Shown here piece after piece: positions 26,566 through 35,718 of a stretch of DNA of 64,000 bases. Source of the stretch: Ruegeria atlantica (GTDB lineage Bacteria > Pseudomonadota > Alphaproteobacteria > Rhodobacterales > Rhodobacteraceae); assembly GCF_001458195.1 (NCBI RefSeq), contig NZ_CYPU01000049.1, positions 116,451-180,450 on the forward strand, given 5' to 3'. The notes beneath the pieces were generated by a model. That model was given only the letters and a program-made list of their open reading frames with translations. It made no database searches and was not told the DNA's origin. The number at the start of each line of letters is the position of its first letter. The stretch's first letter is position 1. A program made the position numbers and the translations under genes.

Positions 26566-28986
26566 TCAGCCGCGCAGAATTTCACCATTTGGATCAAAGG
26601 GCGGCTCGGACAGAATGGTCGCCTTGTGCGGATGTCCCAATACCATCACCTCGACCTTATCCCCTGCTTTGGCATCGGTCACAAAGCTAAGCGCCAGAGA
26701 CATGCCGACGGAATAACCATAAGCGCCTGACGTCACGCGGCCGATACCCTTACCATTTTTGAAGATTGGCTCACCGCCGGTCGCGTCGGCGTTCGACGCG
26801 CTGGTGTCAGCCTCATCCAGATGCAAAAGGACAAGCTGTTCGCGGGCAAGGTTGGCTAAAACGGCCTCGGCTGCGTTCTTGTTCAGAAAGCCTTTGCTAA
26901 ACTTGCACAACCGATCCAGACCTACTTCATGCGGCCAGTATTCGGGGCTGTATTCGCGGCTCCACGATCCATACCCCTTTTCGACGCGCAAAGACATCAA
27001 CGCCCGGCTGCCAACCGGCCCCGCGCCGAACTCCTGCCCGGCTTGAAGCAGCGCGTCGTACAGGTTGGCCTGATCTTCGGTGGCGCAGTGCACCTCCCAA
27101 CCCAGATCACCTGTGAACGAGACCCGCAGGGCCAGCACCTCGATCCCGGCCAGTTCGATTTTCGCCGACCGCATGAACGGAAAATCCTCGGTGGCGAGTG
27201 GGGTATTAGTGAGTCGTTGCAAAATCTCGCGCGATTTTGGGCCCGCGACGTTGAACCCGCACACAGCTTGGGTCTTGCTTTCGAAAGTGGTGCCCTTGGG
27301 CAGAGGAACCTGCTTGAAGAACCGCTTGTGATAGCGTTCCGCCATGCCTGAACCGATGATCCAGAATTCGTTCTCGGCCACGCGGGTAACGGTGAAGTCC
27401 CCAGCGATTCCTCCGCGTTTCGAGATCAGCGGCGTCAGGCAGGACCGACCTTCAGCCTTAGGCATAGTGTTGGCGAAAACTGCGTTGAGCCAACCCTCGC
27501 CCCCGGGGCCTTTGCAGACATATTTGGCAAAGTTCGAGATGTCGATGATTCCTGCGCGGTCACGCAGCATACAGCATTCCTCGCCAACTGGTCCCCACCA
27601 GTTCTGACGCGTAAAACCATTGGTGTCTTTGGCGCCCGGAGTGTCTGCGAACCATAGCGGATGTTCCCAGCCAGCATTCAGGCCGAAGACGGCACCCATT
27701 TGAGCCTGCGTGTCGTAGACAGGGCGCGTACGCGCCGGACGACCTGCGCTGCGCTCTTCGTTGGGGAAGTGAATGGCGAACCGGTGGGCGTACTGGTCCT
27801 GAACGCGGGCCATTGTGAACTCTTTCGTCGCCCAGTCATCGAACCGAGCCATATCCCAGGCGAACATATCGTACTGCGTTTCACCCTCGATGATCCATTG
27901 CGCCGCCATCAGGCCCATGCCGCCGGATTGCGAGAAGCCGGGGATGATACCGTTGCAACAGAAATAGCCGTCGACCTCGGGCACTGGTCCCATCAGCACG
28001 TTGCTGTCGGGCGACCAGATCATCGGCCCGTTGATAACCCGTTTGATACCGGCTTCACCCACGGCGGGCAGACGTTCGATGGCGTTCATCATATTCTCTT
28101 CGATCCGTTCCAGATCGTCGGGGAAGAGATCATGCGCGAAGTCGAGTGGCGTGCTGTCCTCGGCCCAGAATTTCATGTCCTTTTCATAGGCGCCAACCAG
28201 CAGGCCCTGACCTTCCTGCCGCAGGTAGTATTCGCCGTCGCGATCACTAACCGAAGGCAAGCGCGTGCCGTGCGCGGCCACGTCCGCCATGGTTTCGGTC
28301 AAGAAGTACTGATGTTCGGTCGGTTGCAGGGGCAGCTCGATGCCAGCCAATTTGGCGACTTCGCGACCCCACAGACCGGCGGCATTGACGACCCAAGGGG
28401 TGCGGATATCGCCTTTGGGAGTCCGCACAATCCAGGTACCATCTTCTTGCTGGTCGGTTGCGGTGACCGGAGTGAAGCGATGAATCTCGGCCCCGCGCTG
28501 TCGGGCGCCTACCGCATAGGCATTTGTGACGCCCGAAGGGTCCACATTGCCGCCGTCAGGTTCGTACATCACGCAGCGGATGCCATCGTAGTTGACCAGC
28601 GGGTTCAGACGCTGAGCCTCTTCGATGCTGATCTCATAAAAGTTCATGCCGTAAAGCTTAGCCTTAGCGGCCTGCAACTTCAGTTGATGTTCGCGTTCTT
28701 CGGTCTGCGCCAGATACAGCGAACCGGGCTGGAACACGCCACAGCTTTGGCCGGTTTCGGCTTCAAGCTCTTTGTACAGGTTCATCGTATAGTGCTGAAT
28801 GCGGCTTATATTGGTGCTGTCGTGCAGCCCGTGGATGTTCGCCGCGGCGTGCCAAGTGGACCCGGATGTCAGTTCATCCCGTTCCAGCAGAACCACATCC
28901 GACCATCCCAGTTTGGTCAAATGATAGAGGATCGAACACCCGATCACCCCGCCGCCAATCACCACCGCCTGTGCATTCGTTTTCAT
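26566..28986 (-). CDS. Dimethylglycine/sarcosine dehydrogenase-type FAD demethylase with GcvT domain
   Basis: An 806-aa two-domain enzyme. The N-terminal DAO domain has VVIGGGVIGCSILYHLTKLG and GSTWHAAAN, whose His46 is the probable site of covalent FAD. The C-terminal half (about 430-800) is an aminomethyltransferase (GcvT) fold that passes formaldehyde to tetrahydrofolate, including FTGDLGWEVH and GSRALMSLRVEKGYGSW. It oxidatively removes an N-methyl group from a secondary or tertiary amine. Located downstream of a Rieske demethylase on the same strand, it would take the second methyl group. N-methylproline, dimethylglycine and sarcosine are all possible substrates. Confidence 0.88.
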   Translation of the reverse strand: MKTNAQAVVIGGGVIGCSILYHLTKLGWSDVVLLERDELTSGSTWHAAANIHGLHDSTNISRIQHYTMNLYKELEAETGQSCGVFQPGSLYLAQTEEREHQLKLQAAKAKLYGMNFYEISIEEAQRLNPLVNYDGIRCVMYEPDGGNVDPSGVTNAYAVGARQRGAEIHRFTPVTATDQQEDGTWIVRTPKGDIRTPWVVNAAGLWGREVAKLAGIELPLQPTEHQYFLTETMADVAAHGTRLPSVSDRDGEYYLRQEGQGLLVGAYEKDMKFWAEDSTPLDFAHDLFPDDLERIEENMMNAIERLPAVGEAGIKRVINGPMIWSPDSNVLMGPVPEVDGYFCCNGIIPGFSQSGGMGLMAAQWIIEGETQYDMFAWDMARFDDWATKEFTMARVQDQYAHRFAIHFPNEERSAGRPARTRPVYDTQAQMGAVFGLNAGWEHPLWFADTPGAKDTNGFTRQNWWGPVGEECCMLRDRAGIIDISNFAKYVCKGPGGEGWLNAVFANTMPKAEGRSCLTPLISKRGGIAGDFTVTRVAENEFWIIGSGMAERYHKRFFKQVPLPKGTTFESKTQAVCGFNVAGPKSREILQRLTNTPLATEDFPFMRSAKIELAGIEVLALRVSFTGDLGWEVHCATEDQANLYDALLQAGQEFGAGPVGSRALMSLRVEKGYGSWSREYSPEYWPHEVGLDRLCKFSKGFLNKNAAEAVLANLAREQLVLLHLDEADTSASNADATGGEPIFKNGKGIGRVTSGAYGYSVGMSLALSFVTDAKAGDKVEVMVLGHPHKATILSEPPFDPNGEILRG

Positions 28987-29075
28987 GAGCCTGCCGTATC
29001 AAAGTTGGTCCCACCGCCATGTGTCATCATCGCGATGGCATCGGCAACGGACATAAATTTCATGTTGGGTTGAGT

Positions 29076-29098
29076 GAGTTTAATCTGAGGCTAAACTC
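29076..29098 (-). other. Hairpin at the end of the 79-aa gene
   Basis: GAGTTTA and TAAACTC form a 7-bp stem overlapping the stop codon of the small gene. An alternative pairing CTGAG/CTCAG overlaps it. It may tune expression of the downstream demethylase; no T-run follows. Confidence 0.35.
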
Positions 29099-29336
29099 AG
29101 AAATCCAGCTTATGCGCCCGGCCATATGCGACCAGCCGTTGGTTCAGCGCATCAGCTTCGGGCGCGCCGGATTCCAGCGCGAAAATGAAGGCATGTGTCA
29201 GGTAGAAACAGGCGGCGTCGATGTCTTGCATCGCTTCATGCTCATCCGCCGCTATCGTATAGCATCGGATCAGATCGGCATTATCATTTCGATCATGCGC
29301 GTCCAGCAAGAGGCGATCCAGCTCCTTTTTGTCCAT
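29097..29336 (-). CDS. Small conserved-looking hypothetical protein
   Basis: A 79-aa helical protein (MDKKELDRLLLDAHDRNDNA...HAFIFALESGAPEADALNQRL). No signal peptide or cysteines. It lies between the Rieske oxygenase and the FAD demethylase on the same strand, so it is probably part of that operon. The helical repeat-like pattern (ADLIRCYTIAADEHEAMQDI) may be a single TPR-type hairpin. Role unknown. Confidence 0.7.
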   Translation of the reverse strand: MDKKELDRLLLDAHDRNDNADLIRCYTIAADEHEAMQDIDAACFYLTHAFIFALESGAPEADALNQRLVAYGRAHKLDF

Positions 29337-29359
29337 GGGCGTCCCCTTCTACGGGCAAC

Positions 29360-29384
29360 TGGTCAGCCACCCAGCGGCTGACCA
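29360..29384 (-). other. 9-bp perfect-stem hairpin downstream of the Rieske gene
   Basis: TGGTCAGCC and GGCTGACCA flank a 7-base loop in the 59-bp gap after the Rieske stop. Read on the gene strand it is followed by GTTGCC, not a T-run. It could protect or process the operon mRNA, or terminate part of the transcripts. Confidence 0.5.
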
Positions 29385-29395
29385 ATCCTAAAGGG

Positions 29396-30550
29396 TTACT
29401 CCACGCGGCCGTTTTCAACTTGCGTCGCGACCCAATGGTGAAAGTTATGCGTCGGGCCATCCATCGCGGGCGAGAACCGACCGCCATCGAATAGCATTCC
29501 ATGCCGGCCCTTTTGCATGCCTTCGACCACAAAGACATCCTCTTCGAACACGGTTTTCCACAGCTGCGCATTTGAGGCGCGTAGCCCGTCATGTTGGGGC
29601 GTGTCTTCGACGCTTTTTGCGTAGTATAACTCGATGTGTTCTACCGTGTTTTCCTGATCGACCGGCTCCAACACGATAGCGAATGCATGGTCCCGCTGAA
29701 CGCCCAACAGAACGTTCGGGTACAGCGCTATGTACTCTGCGCCTTCGTCCCATTTGTCGCTTAGCCCATCGAAGTCCGGGAACGTTGCTCCGTCCTGATC
29801 TGTCAACTGGCGATAGACCATTGTGCCTTGTCCGGAATACTGGCCGCGTACCTCGATGTTATAGTGATCCTCCAGCCTGGAATAGCTGTTCAGACCGGGA
29901 TGCACCCACGGCAGGTGATAGCTTTCGCAATAATTCTCGACCGCCAGCTTCCAGTTGGTCTTGACCTCAAGCTTGAACGACGAGGTTTCACCGCCGTGAA
30001 AGACGGGTTTGTCAAACTCTCCCCATCGCTCCAGCAGGGCGCCGTGAACCTCTTCGAATTCCGGCGCTGTGCCGTCAACATTCACAAAGATCACGTCGCG
30101 CCAGACGTAGGACCGCACGCGGATCAGACCCAAGTCTTCGCGATTGACGTCTTCGTGCTTGTTCTGGCCGGGACCACCCACATGCGGGGTTGCGCGCAGC
30201 TCACCTTTCAGGCTGTAGCACCAACTATGATAGGGGCAGCGGATTGCGCCGCCGATTTTGCGCGGCGTGTCTATCAGAATCATCCCGCGGTGGCGGCAGG
30301 TGTTTTGAAAAACGCCAACCTCGCCGTCTTTGTCCCGGACAATCAGCAGCGGCATGCCCAGAAAATCGACTGGTTTTGCATCGCCTTCTTCCGGAACATC
30401 CTTGCCGAAGCCGATCCCGGACCAGTTGGCATACAGCACAGAACGCTTTTCTTCGTCAAAAACGGTCGGATCGATGTAATGTTCGTTCGGCAGGCCATTT
30501 GCGACGTTTACATCGGCCAGAACGGAAGACAGCGCGCTATGCTTGTTCAT
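29396..30550 (-). CDS. Rieske-type oxygenase alpha subunit (betaine demethylase-like)
   Basis: A 384-aa aromatic-ring-hydroxylase-type oxygenase. The Rieske cluster ligands are Cys85, His87 (CRHRG) and Cys105, His108 (CPYHSWC). The mononuclear iron site lies in NYCESYHLPWVHP with His212 and His217. This family includes stachydrine, glycine betaine and carnitine demethylases, which release formaldehyde. It lies in the same locus as an HpbD-like epimerase and a BCCT carrier, so proline betaine, hydroxyproline betaine or glycine betaine are the likely substrates. The ferredoxin/flavin reductase partner is not encoded in the window. Confidence 0.88.
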   Translation of the reverse strand: MNKHSALSSVLADVNVANGLPNEHYIDPTVFDEEKRSVLYANWSGIGFGKDVPEEGDAKPVDFLGMPLLIVRDKDGEVGVFQNTCRHRGMILIDTPRKIGGAIRCPYHSWCYSLKGELRATPHVGGPGQNKHEDVNREDLGLIRVRSYVWRDVIFVNVDGTAPEFEEVHGALLERWGEFDKPVFHGGETSSFKLEVKTNWKLAVENYCESYHLPWVHPGLNSYSRLEDHYNIEVRGQYSGQGTMVYRQLTDQDGATFPDFDGLSDKWDEGAEYIALYPNVLLGVQRDHAFAIVLEPVDQENTVEHIELYYAKSVEDTPQHDGLRASNAQLWKTVFEEDVFVVEGMQKGRHGMLFDGGRFSPAMDGPTHNFHHWVATQVENGRVE

Positions 30551-30649
30551 CGGGCTCTCCTGAGGTTTTGCTGGATGCTATTAATCCCTATTGGCGGATT
30601 GAACCTGTTGGTCTCAATATCAGAAAAGCTCATCAGAGAGTGATTTCAC

Positions 30650-31555
30650 CTAAACCGAACCCTCCTGAACCTCTTGAACGATCCAGTTCTTCAGGGCGCG
30701 GGCGCTTTCTGAGAGTTCTTCGTCCGGGCGTCCGACCAGGTAAAACTGGTTCGGAGCGGGGACTTGGTGTGTGCCGATAGGAACCAGTTTGCCTGATTGC
30801 AGCATGGGTTGGATCAGCCGCTGCCAACCCAGCGCCAGCCCGGCACCCTTGCGCGCAAGCTGCAGCGCGACGGAATAGCTGTTGACGCGGGATTCAATGG
30901 GCACTGTGCCATTATATCCCAACTGCTGGAACCATTCGGGCCAGGTGGTCCAGGTGCGATCTTCTGACTCCAGATGGATCAGCCGTTCAGAGGTCAGATC
31001 CTCAAGACCGGCATCCACAAGCCTTTCTGCCATCTCTGGGCTTCCGACCGGGACTAGCTGGTCGCGAAACAGCGGAGTGTGTGACAGGTTGGGATCGCTG
31101 TCCCGACCATAGCGAATGAAAAAGTCGACGTCAGGCCGATCGCGAAAGGGGCGATCCTGTGACAGTTGATCAACATTGACTTCGGGCATGTCCCGCCAGA
31201 ACCGAATGACAGCTGGAGACAACCACAACGCGGCGACCGCGGTTGTCGATCCTACGGTCACCTTTCCGGCTGTCGATCGGTCGCGGATCATGCTCAGCGT
31301 TTTCGAGATGCGGCCGAAGGACGTGGACAGCGCGTCATAAAGCGCCTTGCCATCCTCGGTCAGATCAACGCCGCGATGCTTGCGTTGAAACAACGGTGTG
31401 TCCAGATCGCCTTCTAGCGCCTTGATCTGGTGGCTGACCGCGCCGGGTGTGACAGACAGTTCAACGGCGGCGTTCTTAAAGCTCAGGTGGCGGGCGGCGG
31501 CCTCAAAAGCTGACAAGGTTGTCAGCGGCGGCAGGTTGTAGTGGCGTCTGGACAT
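30650..31555 (-). CDS. LysR-type transcriptional regulator (GcvA-like)
   Basis: A 301-aa LTTR. The N-terminal winged helix reads LTTLSAFEAAARHLSFKNAA then ELSVTPGAVSHQIKALE, typical of the GcvA/glycine cleavage subgroup. The effector domain covers about 90-295. It is upstream of the Rieske gene on the same strand with a 99-bp gap, and divergent from the BCCT transporter, so it probably regulates both. The inducer would be the betaine or a demethylated product. Confidence 0.9.
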   Translation of the reverse strand: MSRRHYNLPPLTTLSAFEAAARHLSFKNAAVELSVTPGAVSHQIKALEGDLDTPLFQRKHRGVDLTEDGKALYDALSTSFGRISKTLSMIRDRSTAGKVTVGSTTAVAALWLSPAVIRFWRDMPEVNVDQLSQDRPFRDRPDVDFFIRYGRDSDPNLSHTPLFRDQLVPVGSPEMAERLVDAGLEDLTSERLIHLESEDRTWTTWPEWFQQLGYNGTVPIESRVNSYSVALQLARKGAGLALGWQRLIQPMLQSGKLVPIGTHQVPAPNQFYLVGRPDEELSESARALKNWIVQEVQEGSV

Positions 31556-32111
31556 GGAAGCTGGTGAATCGTTTTTTGGGTTAGTTTAGTTTTTATCAAC
31601 TCAGTTTTAGTTTTTTTGAAGGTGAAAGCTATAGCGCTTTTGATGATTTGATGTTTTTCTGGCTCAAGTTAAAGGCGGATGTCGCATTTTTCGTCAATGC
31701 GTCGGTTCTGGCCGAATTCAGAACGGAGCGCCACTATAGTCAGTTCTACCAACAAATGTTGTGTTTTTCGGACTTTTTGAGAGAATTTACCGGGCGTCGC
31801 AAGACGGTACTGCGACACAATGATGTCCCGAACTGACAAACGGGAAAGGTCGAAAGGGGACGTGAAGGAGGCGCGAACCCATTCCCAGTTGGTAAGACCG
31901 AGTATCGCCTGATTGCACGGTGTGTTGAATTCAATGCAACTCAGAAGGCGCAAGACAATGCGGCGGTGCCGCATTTCTGAAACACAGAAACGAAACAAGA
32001 AAGAGCCGATACGTCTGCTGCAGCACCTTCCCCATCGTTCGAGGCGATTGGGCGAATTGCGTGAAATGCAGAGGCAGTTTCGCAATTGATACAGCACCAC
32101 GGAGGAGCAAC
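31556..32111. promoter_or_regulatory. Divergent control region between LysR and the BCCT transporter
   Basis: About 550 bp. Near the LysR start are tandem TTTAGTTT-like words (31583-31616), a possible A/T-rich LysR site. The rest holds a 62-codon frame without a credible start. GGAGGAG lies 5 bases before the transporter ATG. The length leaves room for a long leader or a small RNA, but none could be recognised. Confidence 0.45.
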
Positions 32112-33938
32112 ATGTCGATACCCGAACCCTTTACGGATCTGGAGATAGAAACGGCCGATGCCGGATTCTATGAAAATTACAGCGTCCCAATCGCCCTAAT
32201 CAGTAAGGGCATCATGGTTGCCCTTGTGCTATGGGCACTTGTCTTTCCGGCCAATGCCAACAGCACACTTGGCAGCTGGAATGGAAAGCTGCTGGAAGTC
32301 TTCAACAGCTTCTACGTGGTCATTGTCGGCCTGTTTGTCATCTTCCTCGTCATTGTTGCCATCCTTCCAACGACCGGAAAGCGGGTTATGGGAACAGCGG
32401 GCGAAAAACCCGAGTTTTCGAACTTCTCCTGGTTCTCGATGATGTTCGGAGCGGGTCTGGGTGTCGGCCTGATGGTTTTTGCCACCGCTGAACCGTTGGG
32501 CCTGTGGGGATCGAACCCCGAAGTCGTGGCCGGTGCAGTTGCAGGCAATGATCCAGAGTCCGTTCAATCCGCGTATCGGTATACTTTCCTGCATTATGGC
32601 TTTCATGCCTGGGCAATTTACGTGGTGACCGGCCTGTCACTGGCCTACTACGCCTATACTCGTGACATGCCTCTTACCATTCGCGCTGCTCTTACCCCGC
32701 TTTTCGGTCGTCTGATGAACGGTTTTCTCGGCCACGTCGTTGACGTTCTGGGCGTTGTTGCAACGATCCTGGGTGTGTCCGTTACGATCGGGTTTGGTGT
32801 CAGCCAGTTCATCGACGGTCTGTATGCAATCACCGGCATGGAATGGATCATGGATTTTGGCGGTGAAGTACCCACGCCAAGCAAAGTTGGTCTGATCGCG
32901 GGTCTGGTTGTCATCATGGGTCTGTCGATTATTTCGGCGGTCTCGGGTGTTGGTCGCGGTGTTAAATACCTGTCGAACCTGAACCTTGTTCTGTCGATTA
33001 TCCTGCTGGGCACCTTTGTGATCTTCGGCTCGTTCGTATTCGCCATGACAACTTATGGCACAGCACTGTTTGACTACCTTCTGCACTTCCTCTCGCTGAG
33101 CTTTGGTGCATACGGTCCGTTGTCGACCGAAGCGTTTGCAGCGGCTCTGCCTGCAGAAGCGCAGGCGCATGCGGCTGATCTGGTGGGTGGCGCAACCAAC
33201 GCATGGGGCAGCTTTGACGGCTTTAAGAGCGGTCTTGAAGGTGCTGCGGCTGAGTTGAGTGACGAGACGCTGGCGGCTGTTTATGCAGCAGGTGAGCAAG
33301 GCCGTCAGTTTGGCTGGCAGTCGGGCTGGACCACCTTCTACTGGGCTTGGTGGATTGCGTTCTCGCCGTTTGTGGGCCTGTTCCTGGCGCGCATCTCCAA
33401 GGGTCGGTCTGTGCGTGAGTTCATTCTGGGCTGCGTATTGGCGCCGGCGCTGGTTTGCTTTGCCTGGATGACTGTTCTGGGTGGTACTGCGATTGATCTG
33501 GAATTGGCTGGTGCAGCTGAAGGCGCGATCATCGGTGCGTCGAACACCAACAAGTTGTTCGTGACGCTGTCTTACATGATCGACGGTGGACTTCTGTCCA
33601 TGCTGAACGTCATGTGCGTGATCCTGATCATGACCTTCTTGGTGACTTCTGCGGACTCAGGCATTCTGGTTATGAATACCATCATGTCCGGTGGCAGCCA
33701 GGAAACCGGGGTCAAGCACCGTATTATCTGGGGTGTTATCCTGACCGCCGTGATCGGTGCGCTGATCTTAGCCGCTGGTGAAAACAACCCGATGGACGCG
33801 TTGCGCAATGCGATGATCATCGGTGCTCTGCCGTTTACCATCGTGATGGGCCTGATGATGGTTTCGCTGACCAAGGCGCTCTATCGTGATGGTCGGCGCG
33901 ACAAGCATGCTGATGCAAGCACGCAGGCGGCTGAATAA
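32112..33938 (+). CDS. BCCT-family betaine/carnitine/choline transporter
   Basis: A 608-aa inner-membrane symporter with about 12 hydrophobic segments. The family signature is at about 418-450: WTTFYWAWWIAFSPFVGLFL followed by ARISKGRSVREF. The start at 32112 is fixed by GGAGGAG 5 bases upstream; a longer frame from 32061 lacks this. It imports quaternary ammonium compounds using sodium or proton gradients. A strong terminator follows, so it is a single-gene unit facing away from the LysR gene. With the downstream epimerase and methyltransferase it probably supplies their substrate. Confidence 0.93.
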   Translation: MSIPEPFTDLEIETADAGFYENYSVPIALISKGIMVALVLWALVFPANANSTLGSWNGKLLEVFNSFYVVIVGLFVIFLVIVAILPTTGKRVMGTAGEKPEFSNFSWFSMMFGAGLGVGLMVFATAEPLGLWGSNPEVVAGAVAGNDPESVQSAYRYTFLHYGFHAWAIYVVTGLSLAYYAYTRDMPLTIRAALTPLFGRLMNGFLGHVVDVLGVVATILGVSVTIGFGVSQFIDGLYAITGMEWIMDFGGEVPTPSKVGLIAGLVVIMGLSIISAVSGVGRGVKYLSNLNLVLSIILLGTFVIFGSFVFAMTTYGTALFDYLLHFLSLSFGAYGPLSTEAFAAALPAEAQAHAADLVGGATNAWGSFDGFKSGLEGAAAELSDETLAAVYAAGEQGRQFGWQSGWTTFYWAWWIAFSPFVGLFLARISKGRSVREFILGCVLAPALVCFAWMTVLGGTAIDLELAGAAEGAIIGASNTNKLFVTLSYMIDGGLLSMLNVMCVILIMTFLVTSADSGILVMNTIMSGGSQETGVKHRIIWGVILTAVIGALILAAGENNPMDALRNAMIIGALPFTIVMGLMMVSLTKALYRDGRRDKHADASTQAAE

Positions 33939-33962
33939 GCGCAAGTCTTAGTGCCAAAACAG

Positions 33963-33990
33963 ACGCCGCCCCAGTTGGGGCGGCGTTTTT
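33963..33990 (+). terminator. Rho-independent terminator after the BCCT transporter
   Basis: ACGCCGCCCC and GGGGCGGCGT form a 10-bp stem around AGTT, followed by four to five T. It lies 25 bases after the stop codon. Confidence 0.92.
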
Positions 33991-34094
33991 CGTTCCGGGT
34001 TTCCGTGTCGTTTCCTGCAAACAGATATCGCAATCAGTGAGGTGCGCCGGTGCCGAATCCGTCAGTCTGATCAGCAAGATTGGAGGATTGCCCC

Positions 34095-35642
34095 GTGAAC
34101 ATTCGTACTGCGACACGCTCGGGCGGACGCTCTGCCCGCCGCGCCCTGCGCACTGCCCCGAACTTTGAAATGCTGCCTGGCCTGACTAGAGGCATCCCCT
34201 TGTGTGAAGTGATGGATGGCGCTCAAGTCGAACGTACAGACAGTGCCTCGATGGACATCCTTGAGAACGTTGGCGTTCAGTTCCGAGACCCCATCGCGCT
34301 GGAAGACTGGAAGAAGGCCGGTGCCAAGGTCGATGGCGAGCTGGTTTACCTCGACCGTGGTTTGGTGCGCGAGTTGATTGCCACCATACCCAGCGATTTC
34401 ACTTATCACGCGCGGGACCCGAAAAAGAATGTGCGGCTGGGCGGTAAGCACTCGATCTTTGTGCCTATGACCGGCGCCCCATTTCTGCGCGATCTGGACG
34501 ACGTGCGCCGAAATCCGTTGCTGGAAGATCTGGCGATGTTCCACAAACTCAGCCACATGATGCCCGCGCTGCATTCCTCGGCGCATCACATCGTGGAACC
34601 CTACGACCATCCGATCAGTCAACGCCACCTGCGCATCACCTATTCTTCGATGAAACACTCGGACAAAACGTTCATGGGCATGACCACCTCACCCAAGAAC
34701 GCCGAAGATGTGATGGACATGTGCGCGATCCTGTTTGGCGAGGAATTCCTTGAAGATCACCCGGTGACTACCGGTAACTGCAACGGCAATTCACCACTGG
34801 TGTGGGACGAAACCATGCTGGGTGCGTTGCGGGCCTTTTGCCGTCGCAATCAACCAGTGCTCTGCTCACCCTTCGTTCTGGGGGGGGCCAACACGCCCGC
34901 ATCTGTTCCGGCCACTGTGGCGCAGCTGAATGCCGAGGCGCTGAGCGCACTGGCCTACACACAGGTAATTCGCAAGGGGGCTCCGGCGATCTATGGCCAC
35001 TACCTGTCGACCGTGTCGATGAAATCCGGTGCGCCGATGGCGGGTACACCCGAGATCAGCCTGATGAATTTCATGATTGGTCAGATGGCACGGCATTATG
35101 GGGTCCCGTGGCGTACTTCGAATACGTTGGGTGGGGCCAAGACTTTTGACGCGCAGGCCGGATATGAATCTGCCACCACCTTGCAGGCAGTCATGCATGC
35201 GGGCGCTAACTACATCTGGCATTCAGCCGGATGGAATGAGGCCGGGATGCACTGTTCCGTCGCCAAGTTTATCGTCGACGCCGAACAATGCGCGATGGCC
35301 CATCGCATGGCTGAGGGGCCGAAATGGCACGATTTCGATCAGGCCCTCGCAGCGGTTCCGGATGTTGGACCTGGTGGTCACTATCTTGGTCACCCCCATA
35401 CACAGGACAATTTCCAGAGTGCATTCTTCATGCCCGAGCTGTTCGACAACAACTCGATCGAACAATGGCAGGCAGAAGGCAGCATTGAAATCACCGCGCG
35501 CGCCCTGAACCGCGCGCGCGCGTTGCTGGCCAAGTATGAAGAACCCAAACTCGATGAGGCGAAAAACGAGGCCTTGCTGGACTACATCGCCCGACGTGAG
35601 CGTGAAATCCCGGCCGCTGATGAGCTGAACCAAAGTTACTGA
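34095..35642 (+). CDS. MttB-superfamily (non-pyrrolysine) methyltransferase
   Basis: A 515-aa homologue of trimethylamine methyltransferase MttB. The whole frame is open with no internal TAG, so it lacks pyrrolysine and belongs with MtgB/MtpB-type enzymes that demethylate glycine betaine or proline betaine. I place the start at GTG 34095, 8-9 bases after GGAGG. The barrel contains TTGNCNGNSPL and GGANTPASVPATVAQL typical of the family. It is followed by the HpbD-like epimerase. No corrinoid protein or methylcorrinoid:THF methyltransferase is in the window, so its methyl acceptor is open. Confidence 0.87.
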   Translation: MNIRTATRSGGRSARRALRTAPNFEMLPGLTRGIPLCEVMDGAQVERTDSASMDILENVGVQFRDPIALEDWKKAGAKVDGELVYLDRGLVRELIATIPSDFTYHARDPKKNVRLGGKHSIFVPMTGAPFLRDLDDVRRNPLLEDLAMFHKLSHMMPALHSSAHHIVEPYDHPISQRHLRITYSSMKHSDKTFMGMTTSPKNAEDVMDMCAILFGEEFLEDHPVTTGNCNGNSPLVWDETMLGALRAFCRRNQPVLCSPFVLGGANTPASVPATVAQLNAEALSALAYTQVIRKGAPAIYGHYLSTVSMKSGAPMAGTPEISLMNFMIGQMARHYGVPWRTSNTLGGAKTFDAQAGYESATTLQAVMHAGANYIWHSAGWNEAGMHCSVAKFIVDAEQCAMAHRMAEGPKWHDFDQALAAVPDVGPGGHYLGHPHTQDNFQSAFFMPELFDNNSIEQWQAEGSIEITARALNRARALLAKYEEPKLDEAKNEALLDYIARREREIPAADELNQSY

Positions 35643-35661
35643 AGTTACTCCCCCGCATTCC

Positions 35662-35687
35662 ACCCGTCCGGCCAGTTGGGCGGGTTT
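35662..35687 (+). terminator. Possible weak terminator between mttB-like and epimerase genes
   Basis: ACCCGTCC pairs with GGGCGGGT (one G-T pair) around an 8-base loop, followed by TTGTCC. The T-run is poor, so it may only partly stop transcription before the epimerase. Confidence 0.45.
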
Positions 35688-35718
35688 GTCCCTTCAATAG
35701 CAGTACGGAACACAAGCC

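Noticed and set aside
27661..29073. 470-codon + strand frame opposite the FAD demethylase
   Set aside because: The - strand protein has clear FAD and GcvT motifs; the + strand product is a shadow.
32637..33299. 220-codon frame opposite the BCCT gene
   Set aside because: Antisense to a clear membrane transporter; rich in Arg, Gln and Cys as expected for a shadow frame.
34095..35642. Pyrrolysine codon in the MttB homologue
   Set aside because: There is no in-frame TAG anywhere before the end, so it is not a pyrrolysine enzyme.
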